A stretch of DNA of 64,000 bases from Heterobasidion occidentale (lineage: Eukaryota; Basidiomycota; Agaricomycetes; Russulales; Bondarzewiaceae): NCBI GenBank assembly GCA_039111635.1, contig JBCAQO010000002.1:124001-188000 (forward strand), in the 5' to 3' direction. This document shows positions 12,061 through 21,332 of this stretch, piece by piece. The position numbers were made by a program, and so were the translations under genes. Under the pieces are notes generated by a model. That model was not told the origin of the DNA. It searched no databases and saw only the letters and a program-made list of their open reading frames with translations. Within the stretch, counting starts at the first letter, position 1. Each line of letters opens with the position of its first letter.

Positions 12061-12291
12061 TAATACCTACTTTTTCCTCCTTTTATCTGAGGGCTTCATG
12101 GTGTGTAATTAGTGCTAATATCATGAGATTAGAAACTGTCTTTTCAGCCACAGAAAGTGGTTTCCCAATTTGGAAACCCGATCCAAAGTCTCACTCCCAA
12201 TTAGGAAGTTAGACACTTTTAGATGCTGTTAACACTTTTAGATACTGTAAGATATAATTGAGAACTTATACAAGGGGGGGGTTTTCCAGAT
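12061..12291. other. AT-rich interval, nothing recognised
   Basis: Low-complexity AT-rich sequence with repeated 'cacttttagat' units at 12215-12250 and a G8 run at 12276-12283. No gene or LTR match seen. Confidence 0.3.
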
Positions 12292-12322
12292 GAGTGATGT
12301 AACTGATTGTTAATCCAGGAAC
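12292..12322 (-). repeat. Family D LTR relic, left fragment
   Basis: About 30 bp matching the reverse complement of the solo LTR at 25326-26137 (GTGATGTAACTGATTGTTAA). It continues directly at 20027 after element E1 is removed, sharing the 5-bp duplication GGAAC. E1 therefore inserted into an older family D LTR. Confidence 0.7.
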
Positions 12323-12661
12323 TGTCACGAACGACTGTTCGAGACGAGGGTTTCCTAATCCACAAATGGATACTAACACTGAAGAATAATGACGAGAGTG
12401 ACGAATGTAAAGAGGCGGAGCTGATCAGACCGATGCTTGAGAATCGGGGAAGACTGATGAACAGCAGTTCCTAGATTGGACAAAGGTGGATAGCCTAAGG
12501 CTTTCCCTGCTGCGTGCAGCTGCTATAAATATATACAGGAGAGAGCACGGACCAAGTAGCTATGGATCAGGAACGCGAGGCATAGTCGGGAGAAAGGTCC
12601 TACGTGTCCTTATACGGATCGTGGGAAAGATAGGAAAAGGTATAGTAGGTGTTTCATAACA
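12323..12661 (-). repeat. E1 3' LTR
   Basis: 339 bp, TGTCACG...ATAACA as read on plus (TGTTATG...CGTGACA on the element strand). It differs from the 5' LTR at three places, each a CpG in the other copy. The minus-strand polypurine tract (about 12662-12675) adjoins it, identifying this as the 3' LTR. Confidence 0.95.
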
Positions 12662-12983
12662 TCACCCCCCCCTCTAGGCCGTTAGTGCCAGAGACGGCAA
12701 GTGAAAGAGTCCAGGAAAAACATAAGCAATGCGTATGGAGTTTGTCGTGAACGTAGGAAAAATAATATTTAGGGCACTAATTCTTGCTGCCCACCACCAA
12801 GCCATAGCGCGATAGCCCTTGAGTACGGACGCTATGATACCTCACCTCGTTAGAACCACGCGGGTACTGCGTCGTCGAGCCGAGTCCCTCTTCTCATTGT
12901 GGCAGTGAGTACCGGCCTAACGGATTTGAACCATCGTCTGCCTCGGCAGTTTAACGTCATACCGGACGGTGATTCGCGTTCTT
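12662..12983 (-). other. E1 3' untranslated segment and polypurine tract
   Basis: Between ORF3 and the 3' LTR. On the element strand it ends with a purine run (AGAGGGGGGGGGTGA) next to the LTR, the usual plus-strand primer. A block around 12835-12905 (GAGAAGAGGGACTCGGCTCG on the element strand) is shared with E2 (30402-30455) and E3 (47935-47965), so this part is conserved in the lineage. Confidence 0.7.
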
Positions 12984-14033
12984 TCAGAGGGTGCCGCGGT
13001 GGTTAACGAGGGGAAGTGCGTCGGAGTCGCTAGAATTGTATTCAACGACGGGGGGTCGAGTGCGCGAGGGTGGGTGTCGGAGTCCGAAGGTCAGGGGTAC
13101 GGCCTGAAAACGAGGGGAAGGACGTGTAAACCTGTAGACCCCTCGGTCGGGGCCGGTGGGATAAGTCCCCAGCATCGGGCGTATTGGACCTCCATTTGAA
13201 GCCGAAGACGAGGCACGAGATACCACAGCCGTGGACGGCATATAGTACTCGTTGGCAGGAGTGGGGTCATCGGCGGGGTGAAACGTGTCGTGGAGGGGTT
13301 TGGCGCGGTTGAGTCCCATGAGTCTCCTCTCGCCGGCGTTGATGCGGGCGATGAGGGTTCCTTCTCGAATCTGTAGGGCTCTCTGCGCATGCTGTACAAA
13401 TGCCCTTTCCTCCTCCAGAATCTCCAACGCCCTTTGTATGTCCGGTCGTGTGGGTCCCGACACAAACTCCGTACTCGGCAACCCTTCTATAAGCCCCATG
13501 AGATATGCGACGGGGGCGGTTAGGTAGGATTCCCTATCAGGGAATATGACCCCGTTGTTTTCTTCGCGGATCAAGGGCGGCGGGGAAGGAGTGTGAGGGG
13601 GCGAAGCCGCGGGCGGTGTAGTGATGTCTATCACCCGTGGGGGAGACCGCGTGACGGTTTCTTCTTCTGCTATCGTTCCGCCTAGTCTCACCGCTTCGTC
13701 TAGCAGTGCTTGGTATCTCCTATTAATCTCCTCTTCTTCGTCTGCTCCCTCCCTGATGCTCGCCACTATGCGTCCGCTACCCATTCCCGTTCGCCTCTCA
13801 AATTGATCTATCTCGGACTGAGTCGGGGATCGCTCGGGGGAGGGGGTGGTTTGGATGGATTCGTCGACGAGAGTGTCGTTAGCAGAGGTGGTAGAAAGGG
13901 TTCGGTCGTAAGACATGTGAGGTGGAGGGAAGGTTGCTGTAGAGAGAGTGGGGCTGTCGGAGTGATGATGGGACATGGAGGATCGAGTTGGAGTTTTTAT
14001 GCGTTTCTGGTTTTGTTTGTCCGGTGTTTGCAA
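12984..14033 (-). CDS. E1 ORF3, accessory protein downstream of pol (349 aa)
   Basis: An open frame of 349 codons between pol and the 3' LTR. It overlaps the chromodomain-encoding end of pol in another frame. The protein is Ser/Thr/Pro-rich at the N terminus, has a charged, helix-prone middle (EEEINRRYQALLDEAVRLGG; later ALEILEEERAFVQHAQRALQ) and a basic, Pro-rich tail. I see no signal peptide, membrane span or zinc motif, so nothing suggests an envelope protein. Diverged relatives occupy the same place in E2 (29353-30329) and E3 (48037-49115); shared features include DES/DQS-(I/V)QT near the start, the ATPGI/NNGV...YL region and the TAV(V/I)SRASSSASNG motif. Conservation of position and protein motifs implies a real product. 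Function unknown; possibly an RNA- or nucleocapsid-associated accessory. Confidence 0.65.
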   Translation of the reverse strand: MQTPDKQNQKRIKTPTRSSMSHHHSDSPTLSTATFPPPHMSYDRTLSTTSANDTLVDESIQTTPSPERSPTQSEIDQFERRTGMGSGRIVASIREGADEEEEINRRYQALLDEAVRLGGTIAEEETVTRSPPRVIDITTPPAASPPHTPSPPPLIREENNGVIFPDRESYLTAPVAYLMGLIEGLPSTEFVSGPTRPDIQRALEILEEERAFVQHAQRALQIREGTLIARINAGERRLMGLNRAKPLHDTFHPADDPTPANEYYMPSTAVVSRASSSASNGGPIRPMLGTYPTGPDRGVYRFTRPSPRFQAVPLTFGLRHPPSRTRPPVVEYNSSDSDALPLVNHRGTL

Positions 14034-14283
14034 GGGTCGTCCTTAAAGGTATGCTGTCAGGGTGTCGTACGTTGTAAGCTTCCACAAGTTCTTTGGCGTT
14101 CTTCAGGTTCGTTCTCGTGATCCATTTGTTTGACGAGTCCGGGTATCCCTTCCAGTGTACCAAGTACTGATACCCACGTCCTCGTTTCCTTCTGTCGAGA
14201 ATTTCTTCAACTTCATATTCCTCTTGTCCTTCTACGAGGTCAGGGGGTGGCTGTTCGTAGTTGGGACCATGGGCGGCCGTTTC
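13879..14283 (-). pseudogene. E1 chromodomain tail of pol, cut off by TGA
   Basis: In the same frame as pol, immediately after a TGA, the sequence reads ETAAHGPN, then EEYEVEEILDRRKRGRGYQY, LVHWKGYPDSSNKWI and KELVEAYNVRHP. That is a chromodomain: aromatic residues Y and W in YLVHWKGY plus a conserved W near NKW. In chromoviruses this domain directs integrase to methylated-histone chromatin. The corresponding codon in E3 is CGA and in E2 is CAA, so the stop is a C-to-T change. Readthrough would restore the tail; otherwise E1 integrase lacks it. Confidence 0.75.
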
Positions 14284-17200
14284 TCAATATGGTATGATTA
14301 AAGAGGCGTGGAACACCGGGTGTATCTTCCATGTCGGCGGGAGCTTCAGTTTGTACGTTACCGGCCCTAGTTTTTCTTCTATTTTGAATGGTCCATGCAA
14401 TTTAGGGGCCAACTTGTCTTTCGGATGCGTGGTGGTGACGTTCTTTCCCGAGAGCCAGACCTTCTGTCCTACCCTTAGTTCGACCCTATTCTCTGTGGTT
14501 CTGTTTTTCATCGACTCCGCTGCGACTTCTAGACTGGCTTTGGTTTCTTCTCGCAGTTGTTCCAGTTTTTCCAGTCTTTGTTCTACGCGGGGAATATCAG
14601 ACCTTGGTGCGATCTGTGGTGCAAAGGTTGGGTTGTAACCGTACATGAGTTCGAACGGGGATTGGTGTGTGGCCGAGTGTTCTCTGACGTTATGTGCGAA
14701 TTCTGCATACGGTAGAAGTTCGGGCCAGTTTGTCTGCTCGTAGTTGCAGAACGCCCTGAGATATTGTTCCAGCTCTTGGTTCACCCGTTCGGTTTCTCCA
14801 TCTGTTTTGGGGTGGTACGCGGTGGACAGGGACGCAGTTACTCCTAGCTTTTTCCACAGTTCTTTGGTGAATCTGGCGGCAAACTGCGGACCTCGATCCA
14901 AGATGAGCTTCCTTGGGAGTCCGTATTGTTTCCATACGTTCTTCATGTAAAGGTAGGCAGTTCCTTCCACGTCTATGGTTTTTGCGCACGGAGTGTAGAA
15001 GGCTCCTTTGGTGCTTCTGTCCACTGTTACGTGTATCGCATCATATGGTCCGACTCGTGGGAGGTCCATGATGAAGTCCATTGTGACTATCTGCCAGGGT
15101 CCTTCTGGTACCTCGTTTGGGATTAGTGGAGCGCGCGTGGGGTGCGTGATGTTTTTGGTGTTTTGGCACGTGGCACATCCTGTTACGTATTCTTTTACGA
15201 ATGTCGACATCCCAGGCCACCAGAAGTTGTCGGATACCAAGACATATGTTTTCCACCGTCCCGGATGTCCGACTGCGGGTGAATTGTGATACATTTTTAC
15301 TATTTTTCTTTTTAGTTCATTGTTTGGTGGGACGTATATTTTGCCTTTGTGCCAGATGAGGTCGTCTTCTAGGTTCCATTCTTGTAGTCCTTTGGAGAGT
15401 GTTCTTGGCCCTGCTGCTTTGATAATCTCCATCGCTTCCATCACTTCTTTGTCCTTTGCCATGACGTTCTTTAGTTCCTGCCTGAGTTGTCTGTCTAGCA
15501 TTTCGACTGTGCCTCTCCCTGTGGCGCTTTTGATGAACATTTGGGGTTTTAGTAGTATCTGGTTTTTGTTGTCTAGTTTCACCCCCCGTTTTAGATCTGG
15601 ACGCCTGGACAGAGCATCCGGTTGATGGGAGGTGCCCGGTTTGTGCACCAGTGTGAAGTTGAAGCGGGATAGGAAGAGCGCCCAACGTGCTTGTTGGCGG
15701 GACAGAGTTCGTGCTGTAGAGAAGTAGAGAAGATTCTTGTGGTCCGACCATATTTCAAATGGGTGTCGTGTGCCTTCGAGGTAGATACGCCAGTGGTCGA
15801 GGGCATGGATAACGGCTAAGAGTTCTTTATCAAAGATGTCGTAGTTGCGCTCTGCTGGGTTAAACGATTTTGACAGGTAGGCCACTGGGTGCCAGCCATT
15901 GCCTGGGACTTCTTGTGATAGGATGGCACCGGATGCGAAGTCGGAGGCGTCGGTCTCAAGTCGGAACGGTCGGTTTCTGTCAGGGTAAGCTAGTACTGGT
16001 GTTGCTGTGAAGCAGAGCTTGAGGGTTTCAAATGCCGTGTTGCGTTCTTCTGTCCATGTGAAGAGAGTGTCCTTTTTGGTCAGGTCGTTCAGGGGTCGTG
16101 CCGTTGTAGCGAAATTCTGGATGAATCTTCGATAGAAGTTTCCGAAGCCTAAGAAGGATTGTGTTTCTTTCAAGTTGGTCGGGGTTGGCCATTTGGAAAT
16201 TCCCTCGATTTTAACCAGGTCCATGGCTATGTTATCGGCGGAGATGATGAAACCCAGATACTCGACTGTGTCGACCTCAAATGCACACTTGGAGGGTTTT
16301 AGGAACAGGTCGTTGTTTAAGAGTATTTGCATGACTTGGGTTGTCACTCGTCGGTGTTCTTCCACTGTTTTCGTGAAAATGAGGATATCATCCATATACA
16401 CTGTTACGACTTGTGCGGCAATGAGATCATGGAAAATAATGTTCATCATGGTCGGGAACGTCGCCGGCGAGTTACAAAGACCGAAGAACATGACGAGGCA
16501 CTCGAACAGGCCGAACTTGGTTAGGAAGGCCGTTTTCCATTCGTCTCCTTCTCTCATGCGGATGTTGTTGTACCCCCACTTGACGTCGAACTTCGAGAAG
16601 ACTTTCGCCTTTGATTTGGCTATGGTTTGGATTACATTGTCGATCATGGGCAAAGGGTATTTGTTTTTTATGGTCCATTCGTTGAGTTTCCTGTAATCTT
16701 GGACCGGCCTAAGATCTCCTTCCTTTTTTTTTACGAAAAAGAATGAGGACGCCTGTGGAGAATTTGATACCCGTATTGTTCCTCTCTTCAAGTGTTCTTG
16801 TGTCATATCATACAGCTTGTCTTCTTCTTCTTCTATTAGGTAGTATAACTTGCAGCCACTCGGCTCCCATCCGGGTTTCATGTCGATTTTATGGTCCCAC
16901 TGCGAATGCTTGGGAAGTCTCTGTGAGGCCTCCTGGCTGAAGATTTTGGCAAAGCGCTCGAGAATGTACACCAGGACTATTTCTTCTATCGTGCGTTCGT
17001 CTTTTCCTTTGTTCGCTATTTCCGCCAATTCTTGCGACTTGCTGTGAACGGATTGAATGCGGATTGCTTCGAGCGGGTGCATCTCAAACGGGTCTTGATG
17101 GTACCATTCTTCGTAGAATTCGGAGAAGAAGGTCTTATCTGTGTTTTCCTCTTCTTCCGGTTCGTCTTCTATTTTGAAATACCCGATCGTTCTTGCGTTT

Positions 17201-17802
17201 CTTCGCCGTGACAGGAGTTGTGCCTGTATTGTGAATTTCGGTCGACTGGTTAGGCACGTTTCGGCACAACTAGAGAACGTGAGGCGATTCTTTACCCAAT
17301 TGATCTGGGGGTTGTGCTCGTGTAGCCAATCAGTCCCTAGAATCACATCTTCTCCTCCTAGATTGGTAGCAAGCAACTCGCATTGTTCGTCATGATAGTC
17401 GCCCTCATCGTTGGCTATTCTCATCAGGAGGCATGCCTTGTCTGTGATCTTTCCTCCTTCGTTTGCCGTTCCGTCTACGTTAAATACCGGGATAAACCTG
17501 TCAATCTTTTGAAGCGGTATTCCCTGCTTTTGACAGAACTGCCTATCAATGAGGAGTCCTTCTGCTCCAGAATCAATCAGTACTTTGGCTTCGGTGGTTC
17601 CTTTTTTGTGCTTCAGTTGTACGTTCATACGCATAGATGATTTTTGATTGGATTTTGTGAGTCGTACAACTGTTTTTATATAAGGGTTCTGGGCGGGCCT
17701 ATGGTACACCGAGGACATAGGCCGGTTTAAAAATCCGCATCCGATTCCTTTTGCTTGCTTCCTTCGCTCAACTCTTGAAGGAGCGCTTCTTGTTCGTCCC
17801 AC
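14284..17802 (-). CDS. pol: E1 pol polyprotein: protease, RT, RNase H, integrase
   Basis: Open frame of 1172 codons, in the -1 frame relative to gag and overlapping it by 76 nt, so translation is expected by -1 frameshift at 17730-17736 rather than from the first ATG. Domains in order: aspartic protease with LIDSGAEG (residues 75-82; catalytic D77-S-G) and ILGTDWLHEH (154-163); reverse transcriptase around 330-515 with FSKFDVKWGYNN (402-413) and VYMDDIL (468-474); RNase H with LETDASDFASG (615-625), DKELLAVIHAL and WSDHKNL (685-691); integrase with the H/H/C/C zinc site (H839, H846, C876, C879) and catalytic D909, D969 and E1005; then the GPF/Y-like region HGPFKIEEKLGPVTY. All catalytic residues are present. 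The product copies the element RNA and inserts the cDNA in the nucleus. Confidence 0.95.
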   Translation of the reverse strand: MGRTRSAPSRVERRKQAKGIGCGFLNRPMSSVYHRPAQNPYIKTVVRLTKSNQKSSMRMNVQLKHKKGTTEAKVLIDSGAEGLLIDRQFCQKQGIPLQKIDRFIPVFNVDGTANEGGKITDKACLLMRIANDEGDYHDEQCELLATNLGGEDVILGTDWLHEHNPQINWVKNRLTFSSCAETCLTSRPKFTIQAQLLSRRRNARTIGYFKIEDEPEEEENTDKTFFSEFYEEWYHQDPFEMHPLEAIRIQSVHSKSQELAEIANKGKDERTIEEIVLVYILERFAKIFSQEASQRLPKHSQWDHKIDMKPGWEPSGCKLYYLIEEEEDKLYDMTQEHLKRGTIRVSNSPQASSFFFVKKKEGDLRPVQDYRKLNEWTIKNKYPLPMIDNVIQTIAKSKAKVFSKFDVKWGYNNIRMREGDEWKTAFLTKFGLFECLVMFFGLCNSPATFPTMMNIIFHDLIAAQVVTVYMDDILIFTKTVEEHRRVTTQVMQILLNNDLFLKPSKCAFEVDTVEYLGFIISADNIAMDLVKIEGISKWPTPTNLKETQSFLGFGNFYRRFIQNFATTARPLNDLTKKDTLFTWTEERNTAFETLKLCFTATPVLAYPDRNRPFRLETDASDFASGAILSQEVPGNGWHPVAYLSKSFNPAERNYDIFDKELLAVIHALDHWRIYLEGTRHPFEIWSDHKNLLYFSTARTLSRQQARWALFLSRFNFTLVHKPGTSHQPDALSRRPDLKRGVKLDNKNQILLKPQMFIKSATGRGTVEMLDRQLRQELKNVMAKDKEVMEAMEIIKAAGPRTLSKGLQEWNLEDDLIWHKGKIYVPPNNELKRKIVKMYHNSPAVGHPGRWKTYVLVSDNFWWPGMSTFVKEYVTGCATCQNTKNITHPTRAPLIPNEVPEGPWQIVTMDFIMDLPRVGPYDAIHVTVDRSTKGAFYTPCAKTIDVEGTAYLYMKNVWKQYGLPRKLILDRGPQFAARFTKELWKKLGVTASLSTAYHPKTDGETERVNQELEQYLRAFCNYEQTNWPELLPYAEFAHNVREHSATHQSPFELMYGYNPTFAPQIAPRSDIPRVEQRLEKLEQLREETKASLEVAAESMKNRTTENRVELRVGQKVWLSGKNVTTTHPKDKLAPKLHGPFKIEEKLGPVTYKLKLPPTWKIHPVFHASLIIPY

Positions 17803-19268
17803 CTTAACTTCCCTATAAACCTCTGGATCTCTTCTCGGCTAATCTCAAGCTCCTTCTGACGTACAGATGCATCCTCTCCGGGTGCGTAGGCTTGGCGCGC
17901 TGCGAGTCTAGCCCGGAATGGGTTAGTCGTTGCCATGCTTCTATCTTCGCCCAGAGTTGCTGTCTCGCCACTGCCCTGAGCTCTTGCCGGGAGCGCTCTG
18001 CCATAGCCTCCTCCTCTGCTGGCCAGTGTTCCGCCGGCTTGAGCCGGGCGGTACCCCATTTTTCCACCACCCTGTTGAACATATCTAGTTCCCCCTTCAT
18101 GTACCCTAGACGAAACCCTGGCCGGGCATTGGTTTGCCATGTGCCCCTTCTGTCGACAATAGAAACACCCACCCTCTGCGCATAGTCTGGTTCTCTCGTC
18201 GTCGGTGAGGGGAGTGCGAACGGCGTCTATGGCCATTGGTACAACTGAGTTGTTCATGGAGGCGGGGGCATTGGAAGAGTTGTAGCGGAATGGGTTGCTA
18301 CGTTGTGGTGTGGTGGTCGGGATTGAGCCTTTTATGCTTTGGAGCTCCCTCCACTGGTTGTCGAATCGTCGGACGTACTTTACCCAATCGTCCATAGTAG
18401 TCGGCATTTCTGGCAGCCTGTAAATTTGTTTGAGGATTTCCGGGTGTATGGCTTGGCGGAGGTAGTCAACTGTGGATTCTAAATCGAATCCACTTTCTCC
18501 GGCGGTCATAAGATAGTCTGTGACGAATTCATCTGCCGATCTTTTCCCCATCCTCATGGTGAATAGCTTCTGCCGCGCCTTCTGTTCCAGGCTTTCATCT
18601 TTGAATGTGGCGGCTAGTTCTCCTAGAAATTCCTTGAACGTTCCCCACTTCAGTTTGGCTTCTGTTGCTTTGTACTCCCGAATTTCCCTGTCGGAGTAGT
18701 ACTTCTGGGCAAACAGCGAGGCCGTTCCTGCTCTCATGTATGATAATACCATCAAGGTCCTATCCATGTCTGTCGCGTATCTTGTTGGGTTGGCCGCGAT
18801 GTACATGTGGCATTCGTAGATCCATTCTCTGTATTTTGACCTGGTCCCATCGAAGTCCTTGGGTTTGTTTCCTTTGTCTGACATTTCGTCGTCTGCGTCG
18901 GTTGCTCCTGCTTTTGGTGTCGGATCAGGGTTTGGGTCTGGGCGTCTCGGGTTGCTCGGTCCTGGTGTGGGTTCTGGGTCTTCTTCGTCTACTGGAGTTA
19001 ACACTCCTGCTGGGATGATTCCTTCTTCGATATCTTCTTTGGGAATGTCAGCTGGTATGTTTCTTCTAGGGATATCGATCGGGGGTAGCGTGGGTTTGGT
19101 TCGGGTCGGAGTGGTGATTGTTCTGAGAGGTGCTTTCCTGTCTTCCCAGGCTACTAGTGGGGCGTCAACGGGGTTTCCGCTGTCTGGTCCTCCTATGTAA
19201 ACCCAGATTCCTTTCGAGTTTCTCCTGATGGTTTGTCCTAGGTTGACGTATGAGTCCGAATGTTCCAA
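17727..19268 (-). CDS. gag: E1 Gag
   Basis: Capsid/nucleocapsid protein that packages element RNA in cytoplasmic particles. The open frame contains the retrotransposon Gag core (KYREWIYECHMYIAANP, AGTASLFAQKYYSDREI, WGTFKEFLGELAATFKDE, KLFTMRMGKRSADEFVTDY) and a nucleocapsid zinc knuckle CFYCRQKGHMANQCP (CX2CX4HX4C). The first ATG conserved in E1, E2 and E3 is the one starting MSDK (18882 here). Upstream about 130 codons stay open and are conserved as protein but contain no ATG; the coordinate 19268 is a TTG in that stretch. Gag ends DADF-TAA at 17727 right after the slip heptamer. Start site therefore uncertain: either 18882 or a spliced or non-AUG start upstream. Confidence 0.9.
   Translation of the reverse strand: MEHSDSYVNLGQTIRRNSKGIWVYIGGPDSGNPVDAPLVAWEDRKAPLRTITTPTRTKPTLPPIDIPRRNIPADIPKEDIEEGIIPAGVLTPVDEEDPEPTPGPSNPRRPDPNPDPTPKAGATDADDEMSDKGNKPKDFDGTRSKYREWIYECHMYIAANPTRYATDMDRTLMVLSYMRAGTASLFAQKYYSDREIREYKATEAKLKWGTFKEFLGELAATFKDESLEQKARQKLFTMRMGKRSADEFVTDYLMTAGESGFDLESTVDYLRQAIHPEILKQIYRLPEMPTTMDDWVKYVRRFDNQWRELQSIKGSIPTTTPQRSNPFRYNSSNAPASMNNSVVPMAIDAVRTPLTDDERTRLCAEGGCFYCRQKGHMANQCPARVSSRVHEGGTRYVQQGGGKMGYRPAQAGGTLASRGGGYGRALPARAQGSGETATLGEDRSMATTNPFRARLAARQAYAPGEDASVRQKELEISREEIQRFIGKLRWDEQEALLQELSEGSKQKESDADF
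17730..17736 (-). promoter_or_regulatory. E1 gag-pol -1 frameshift site G GAT TTT
   Basis: On the element strand the last gag codons are GAT TTT TAA. The heptamer G GAT TTT sits directly before the stop, and pol continues in the -1 frame. In E2 and E3 the same place holds A AAT TTT, a canonical X XXY YYZ heptamer. Confidence 0.7.
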
Positions 19269-19675
19269 GTAGTCGGTTCCGTGTGGAACTCGCCCTACTT
19301 CTCTTCCCTTTCCTTTGGAAGTCGTGGTGATCTGATCAAGAGAGCCCGCGCTAGCCTCAACCTGATCAAGGTTTGAGGGTCAAGGCAACAGCAGCTCTTT
19401 CTGGCCAGGTACTGTAAGGTGTCGTACGGTAGGTAACGTCAAGCGCAATTGTTTCAGTCGTACCTCCACTGGGTTGATTACCAGATAGAGATATTCTACA
19501 ACCTAAAGCAACCCACACTGAAGTGGAGTCGCCCAATCGTTCGCTCGAAGTGTATAGTAACTATTACGGTCGACGGTCGCTTGTCTTTTGGGACTGCCTA
19601 GCGCCATATGTATGTAGCCGGTGTTCTGCTGTGAGGGAAAGGACGAGGCTAGAGTGTGGAGTAGGATTTGGGGGG
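19269..19675 (-). other. E1 5' leader with short ORF and candidate intron
   Basis: Untranslated leader between PBS and gag. It contains a short frame MALGSPKRQATVDRNSYYTL (34 codons, 19503-19607) that is much better conserved with E3 (54616-54708) and E2 (near 21729) than gag is. Downstream lies GAGGTACGACT (19462-19472 region), matching GAGGTATGACC in E2 and AAGGTACGACC in E3, a candidate 5' splice site. Suggested roles: packaging signal or first coding exon. Confidence 0.5.
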
Positions 19676-19685
19676 AGGCTATCCA
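19676..19685 (-). promoter_or_regulatory. E1 self-priming PBS (TGGATAGCCT on element strand)
   Basis: Starts 2 nt after the 5' LTR. It is the exact reverse complement of AGGCTATCCA inside the 5' LTR (19852-19861), which lies roughly 30 nt downstream of the LTR TATA (TATATTTATAG). The expected mRNA 5' end can thus anneal to the PBS, as in Tf1-type elements; no tRNA is needed. Confidence 0.8.
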
Positions 19686-19687
19686 GA

Positions 19688-20026
19688 TGTCACGAACGAC
19701 TGTTCGAGACGAGGGTTTCCTAATCCACAAATGGATACTAACACTGAAGAATAATGACGAGAGTGACGAATGTAAAGAGGCGGAGCTGATCAGACCGATG
19801 CTTGAGAATCAGGGAAGACTGATGAACAGCAGTTCCTAGATTGGACAAAGGTGGATAGCCTAAGGCTTTCCCTGCTGCGCGCAGCTGCTATAAATATATA
19901 CAGGAGAGAGCACGGACCAAGTAGCTATGGATCAGGAACGCGAGGCATAGTCGGGAGAAAGGTCCTACATGTCCTTATACGGATCGTGGGAAAGATAGGA
20001 AAAGGTATAGTAGGTGTTTCATAACA
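19688..20026 (-). repeat. E1 5' LTR
   Basis: 339 bp, carrying promoter (TATATTTATAG on the element strand) and transcript start region. Three differences from the 3' LTR at 12323-12661. Followed on plus by GGAAC, the right target duplication. Confidence 0.95.
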
Positions 20027-20172
20027 GGAACAAAAGATAAGATAAGATAACTCAATGTCTGTTGGTGAAGTCAAGGGGTTGGTCACTGGGTATAGGTCAT
20101 ATCCGTTGGTCATAGACCACATGTCATATGATCAGGTGATCATATATCATGTGTTACGAGCCGGCTCTTAAT
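20027..20172 (-). repeat. Family D LTR relic, right fragment
   Basis: About 145 bp matching the reverse complement of 25326-25470, the start of the solo D LTR. It ends GAGCCGGCTCTTAATA where the solo copy predicts TTAACA. Together with 12292-12322 it forms the target into which E1 jumped. Confidence 0.75.
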
Positions 20173-20748
20173 ACCTACCAGGATTCAAAACCAGTTGTAA
20201 AGTCCAACTGTGATAGAGAAGTAGGCCTAAGCCTTGTGAAAATGATCAACCTACTTGTCTGGAGTCTCCCTCAGCATGGAAATCATAAGGATAGAAAAGC
20301 TATCCTAGAAACACTGAGGTTTGACCCTTGGGAAAGAAAGAAGATGATGATGATGATATGATATAAATCCACATTGATGAGTTTCTACTTTTCCAACACA
20401 CCATTCATATATGACACCTTTCTTAGAGCTAAACAGGTACAGTCTAGTTGAATCTGATCCCCCTGGCTTGAGAAACTAGGCAGCTCTCAGCAACAAAACT
20501 AGCAGGTAAAGGAAAAACATCCTACTAATGAGGGGCTTGAAAAACCCCAACAGTCAACAAATAAACAGCTAAATGGAGATGGAAAACTCCTAGAGAATCA
20601 AATAATGTAAGTCAGTCTTCCTTCTAGAAAACAAATTCATAGCAAAAGCCACATCTGCTCCTTTTGACACTTAAGAAAGCAAATTGTATATGGAATGGCA
20701 ATGACTTTTAAACATTTTATTAGGTACTAGGATATAGAAAGGGGGTAT
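20173..20748. other. AT-rich sequence upstream of an LTR, ends in a PPT-like run
   Basis: No gene recognised; many stops in all frames. The last bases (TATAGAAAGGGGGTAT) form a polypurine run abutting the family B LTR copy that starts at 20749. That suggests this is the 3' interior end of an old family B element. Confidence 0.35.
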
Positions 20749-21332
20749 TGTCATGATTACAGTCTGCTGGGACCTCCACAATTGAGTCTAAGCTAGCAAT
20801 AATCATCACAACTACTAGGCAATGCCCACCATGGCACAGACATCATGGTCTAAGGTAACATCCATTGATCATTGACTCCTAGTGAATATTATCATTACTA
20901 GTCAAGTAAACTAATAGATAATATAAGGTGACCAATGATGGGCTTACAAATACAAATTCATAGGAAGATTCTGCCCATTATTCCCCTAGGTTAAAAGGAG
21001 ACAATAGAAGAAGTACAAGAATAGTCACTGGGAAAGAGCAGTGACTTAGAGAATGCCTAGAGAATATACACAGCATTCTCACATGTTCCAAAAGTAGTAT
21101 AAAAGGCCCATAGAATAGGCTGAGGATCTTCAGTCCATTTTCTTTGTTCACTGTTGTCTTCCTATCACAGTACCTCAGCTTTACTATAATCTTCTTGCTG
21201 TAGATGCTTGCAGTCTCCCCTACTGTGCACTCTGAATATTATCCACCACTGTACACTCATACAGTTGAGACCATTGTCCCACTCTCCCTTATTATGTGAT
21301 CTAGGAAAGAACCTTCTACTTTTGGGGTTACT
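20749..21332 (+). repeat. Old family B LTR, split by E2 (left part)
   Basis: Begins TGTCATGATT. It shares with the solo B LTR the block AAGGCCCATAGAATAGGCTG (21104-21123), GAGGATCTTCAGTC, and the end segment CTAGGAAAGAACCT. After E2 the LTR finishes at 30971-30994. It is richer in T/A than the 8553 copy, as expected of an older, deaminated copy. No target duplication found. Confidence 0.75.

Larger units (their letters stand above)
12323..20026 (-). mobile_element. Element E1: full-length Ty3/gypsy chromodomain retrotransposon
   Basis: 7704 bp bounded by two 339-bp LTRs and a 5-bp target duplication GGAAC (12318-12322 and 20027-20031). On the minus strand the order is 5' LTR, PBS, leader, gag, pol (protease, RT, RNase H, integrase), chromodomain, ORF3, polypurine tract, 3' LTR. 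RNase H before integrase is the Ty3 order. The LTRs differ at three positions only. This is the most complete element here: gag, pol and ORF3 are open, and one TGA near 14286 separates pol from its chromodomain tail. It lies inside a family D LTR relic. Confidence 0.95.

Noticed and set aside
12984..14033. ORF3 as an envelope gene
   Set aside because: Right position, but no signal peptide, transmembrane segment, cleavage site or cysteine pattern in any of the three copies.
19676..19685. tRNA-primed PBS (TGG start)
   Set aside because: TGGATAGCCT could pair with a tRNA ending AGGCTATCCA, but an exact complement in the element's own LTR at the expected mRNA start, repeated with different sequence in E4, explains it better.
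12061..20178. TAATACCTAC at 12061-12070 and 20169-20178 as a 10-bp target duplication around an older insertion
   Set aside because: The enclosed left part does not match the family D LTR over most of its length and no terminal repeats were found; could be coincidence.
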